The notes beneath the pieces are model-generated. The model saw nothing but the letters and a program-made list of their open reading frames with translations, was not told where the DNA came from and ran no database searches. 5,717 nucleotides of DNA from Pseudomonadota bacterium (GTDB taxonomy: Bacteria > Pseudomonadota > Alphaproteobacteria > Rhizobiales > Rhizobiaceae), in contig JAEZXF010000404.1 in assembly GCA_023419995.1 (NCBI GenBank), positions 1 to 5,717 of the forward strand. The letters run 5' to 3'. Numbering within the stretch: position 1 is the first letter of the stretch; each line of letters begins with the position of its first letter. The position numbers were made by a program, and so were the translations under genes. Below, piece by piece: positions 5,529 to 5,717 of the stretch.

Positions 5529-5717
5529 GAAGGCGATGGCCTGATCGAGGCCCGACAGCGGCCTCACCCCGGCGAGCAGGGTGCGCGCCTCGGCCTCGTC
5601 GCCGCGCATCCGGGCGGTGAGCGCGTCGAGCCCGTCTAACTTCTCCTCGCCGCGCAGGAAGCCGAAGAACGAGACGGAGGCGGTCTCGCCGTAGAGATCG
5701 CCGGAGAAGTCGAACAG
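5520..5717 (-). CDS. ribF: Bifunctional riboflavin kinase/FAD synthetase RibF, C-terminal end (partial)
   Basis: This frame was read directly from the minus strand: 65 codons and a TGA at 5522-5520, entering from the right edge. It begins LFDFSGDLYGE and continues with a FLRGEEKLDGLDALTARM segment and GDEAEARTLL. This matches the end of the riboflavin kinase domain of RibF (the DLYG strand, the R-x-E-x-K-F-D/S-G-L motif, and the last helix with D-x-x-x-A-R). RibF phosphorylates riboflavin to FMN and adenylates FMN to FAD in the cytoplasm. The kinase active-site loops and the whole N-terminal FAD synthetase domain lie outside the window. One oddity is the KLDG segment, where the family usually has KFD/KFN. 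It is encoded by TTA (5639-5637), a codon seldom used at this GC content. ribF-ileS adjacency is common in related bacteria as I recall; here the outer-membrane gene separates them. Confidence 0.94.
   Translation of the reverse strand: MFDFSGDLYGETASVSFFGFLRGEEKLDGLDALTARMRGDEAEARTLLAGVRPLSGLDQAIAFAA

Noticed and set aside
4373..5620. A 415-codon open frame on the plus strand over the MipA/OmpV gene
   Set aside because: It is antisense to a gene with a clear signal peptide and family signature, and it crosses the ileS start, both intergenic gaps and the ribF end. Its translation has no recognisable feature.

Overview
The window is very GC-rich and looks like chromosomal housekeeping DNA from an alphaproteobacterium, most likely the Rhizobiales/Hyphomicrobiales. 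Three things point there: the codon composition, the alphaproteobacterial form of the IleRS C-terminus (KCARSW...DVGSDP...SARD), and the gene neighbourhood. No RNA gene, CRISPR array, insertion sequence or phage gene is visible. I do not see a new multi-gene system.

Layout, left to right. The first 69 bases hold the 5' end of a minus-strand gene with a Lys/Gly/Arg-rich N-terminus, probably an RNA pseudouridine synthase. It diverges from tadA (148-594, +), the tRNA adenosine-34 deaminase. tadA converges on a minus-strand block that reads, in transcription order from the right: ribF 3' end (5520-5717), a MipA/OmpV-family outer-membrane protein (4628-5428), ileS (1480-4392), and a small lipoprotein of unknown function (700-1347). 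ileS fills about half of the window.

Functionally, TadA (inosine at the tRNA-Arg wobble position) and IleRS (charging of tRNA-Ile) serve translation, and RibF makes FMN and FAD. The lipoprotein and the MipA/OmpV protein belong to the cell envelope. From general knowledge of related genomes, ribF and ileS are often neighbours. The outer-membrane gene between them therefore looks like a lineage-specific insertion. It has its own AT-rich upstream region and is followed by a strong hairpin. It is also bracketed by an imperfect 16/17-bp direct repeat, one copy of which overlaps the ribF stop codon.

No gene-free stretch exceeds 300 bases. The gaps are 78 bp (70-147), 105 bp (595-699), 132 bp (1348-1479), 235 bp (4393-4627) and 91 bp (5429-5519). 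Most of the unexplained structure lies in them: several inverted repeats and two direct-repeat pairs. Very long open frames antisense to ileS are a side effect of high GC content and were rejected as genes.
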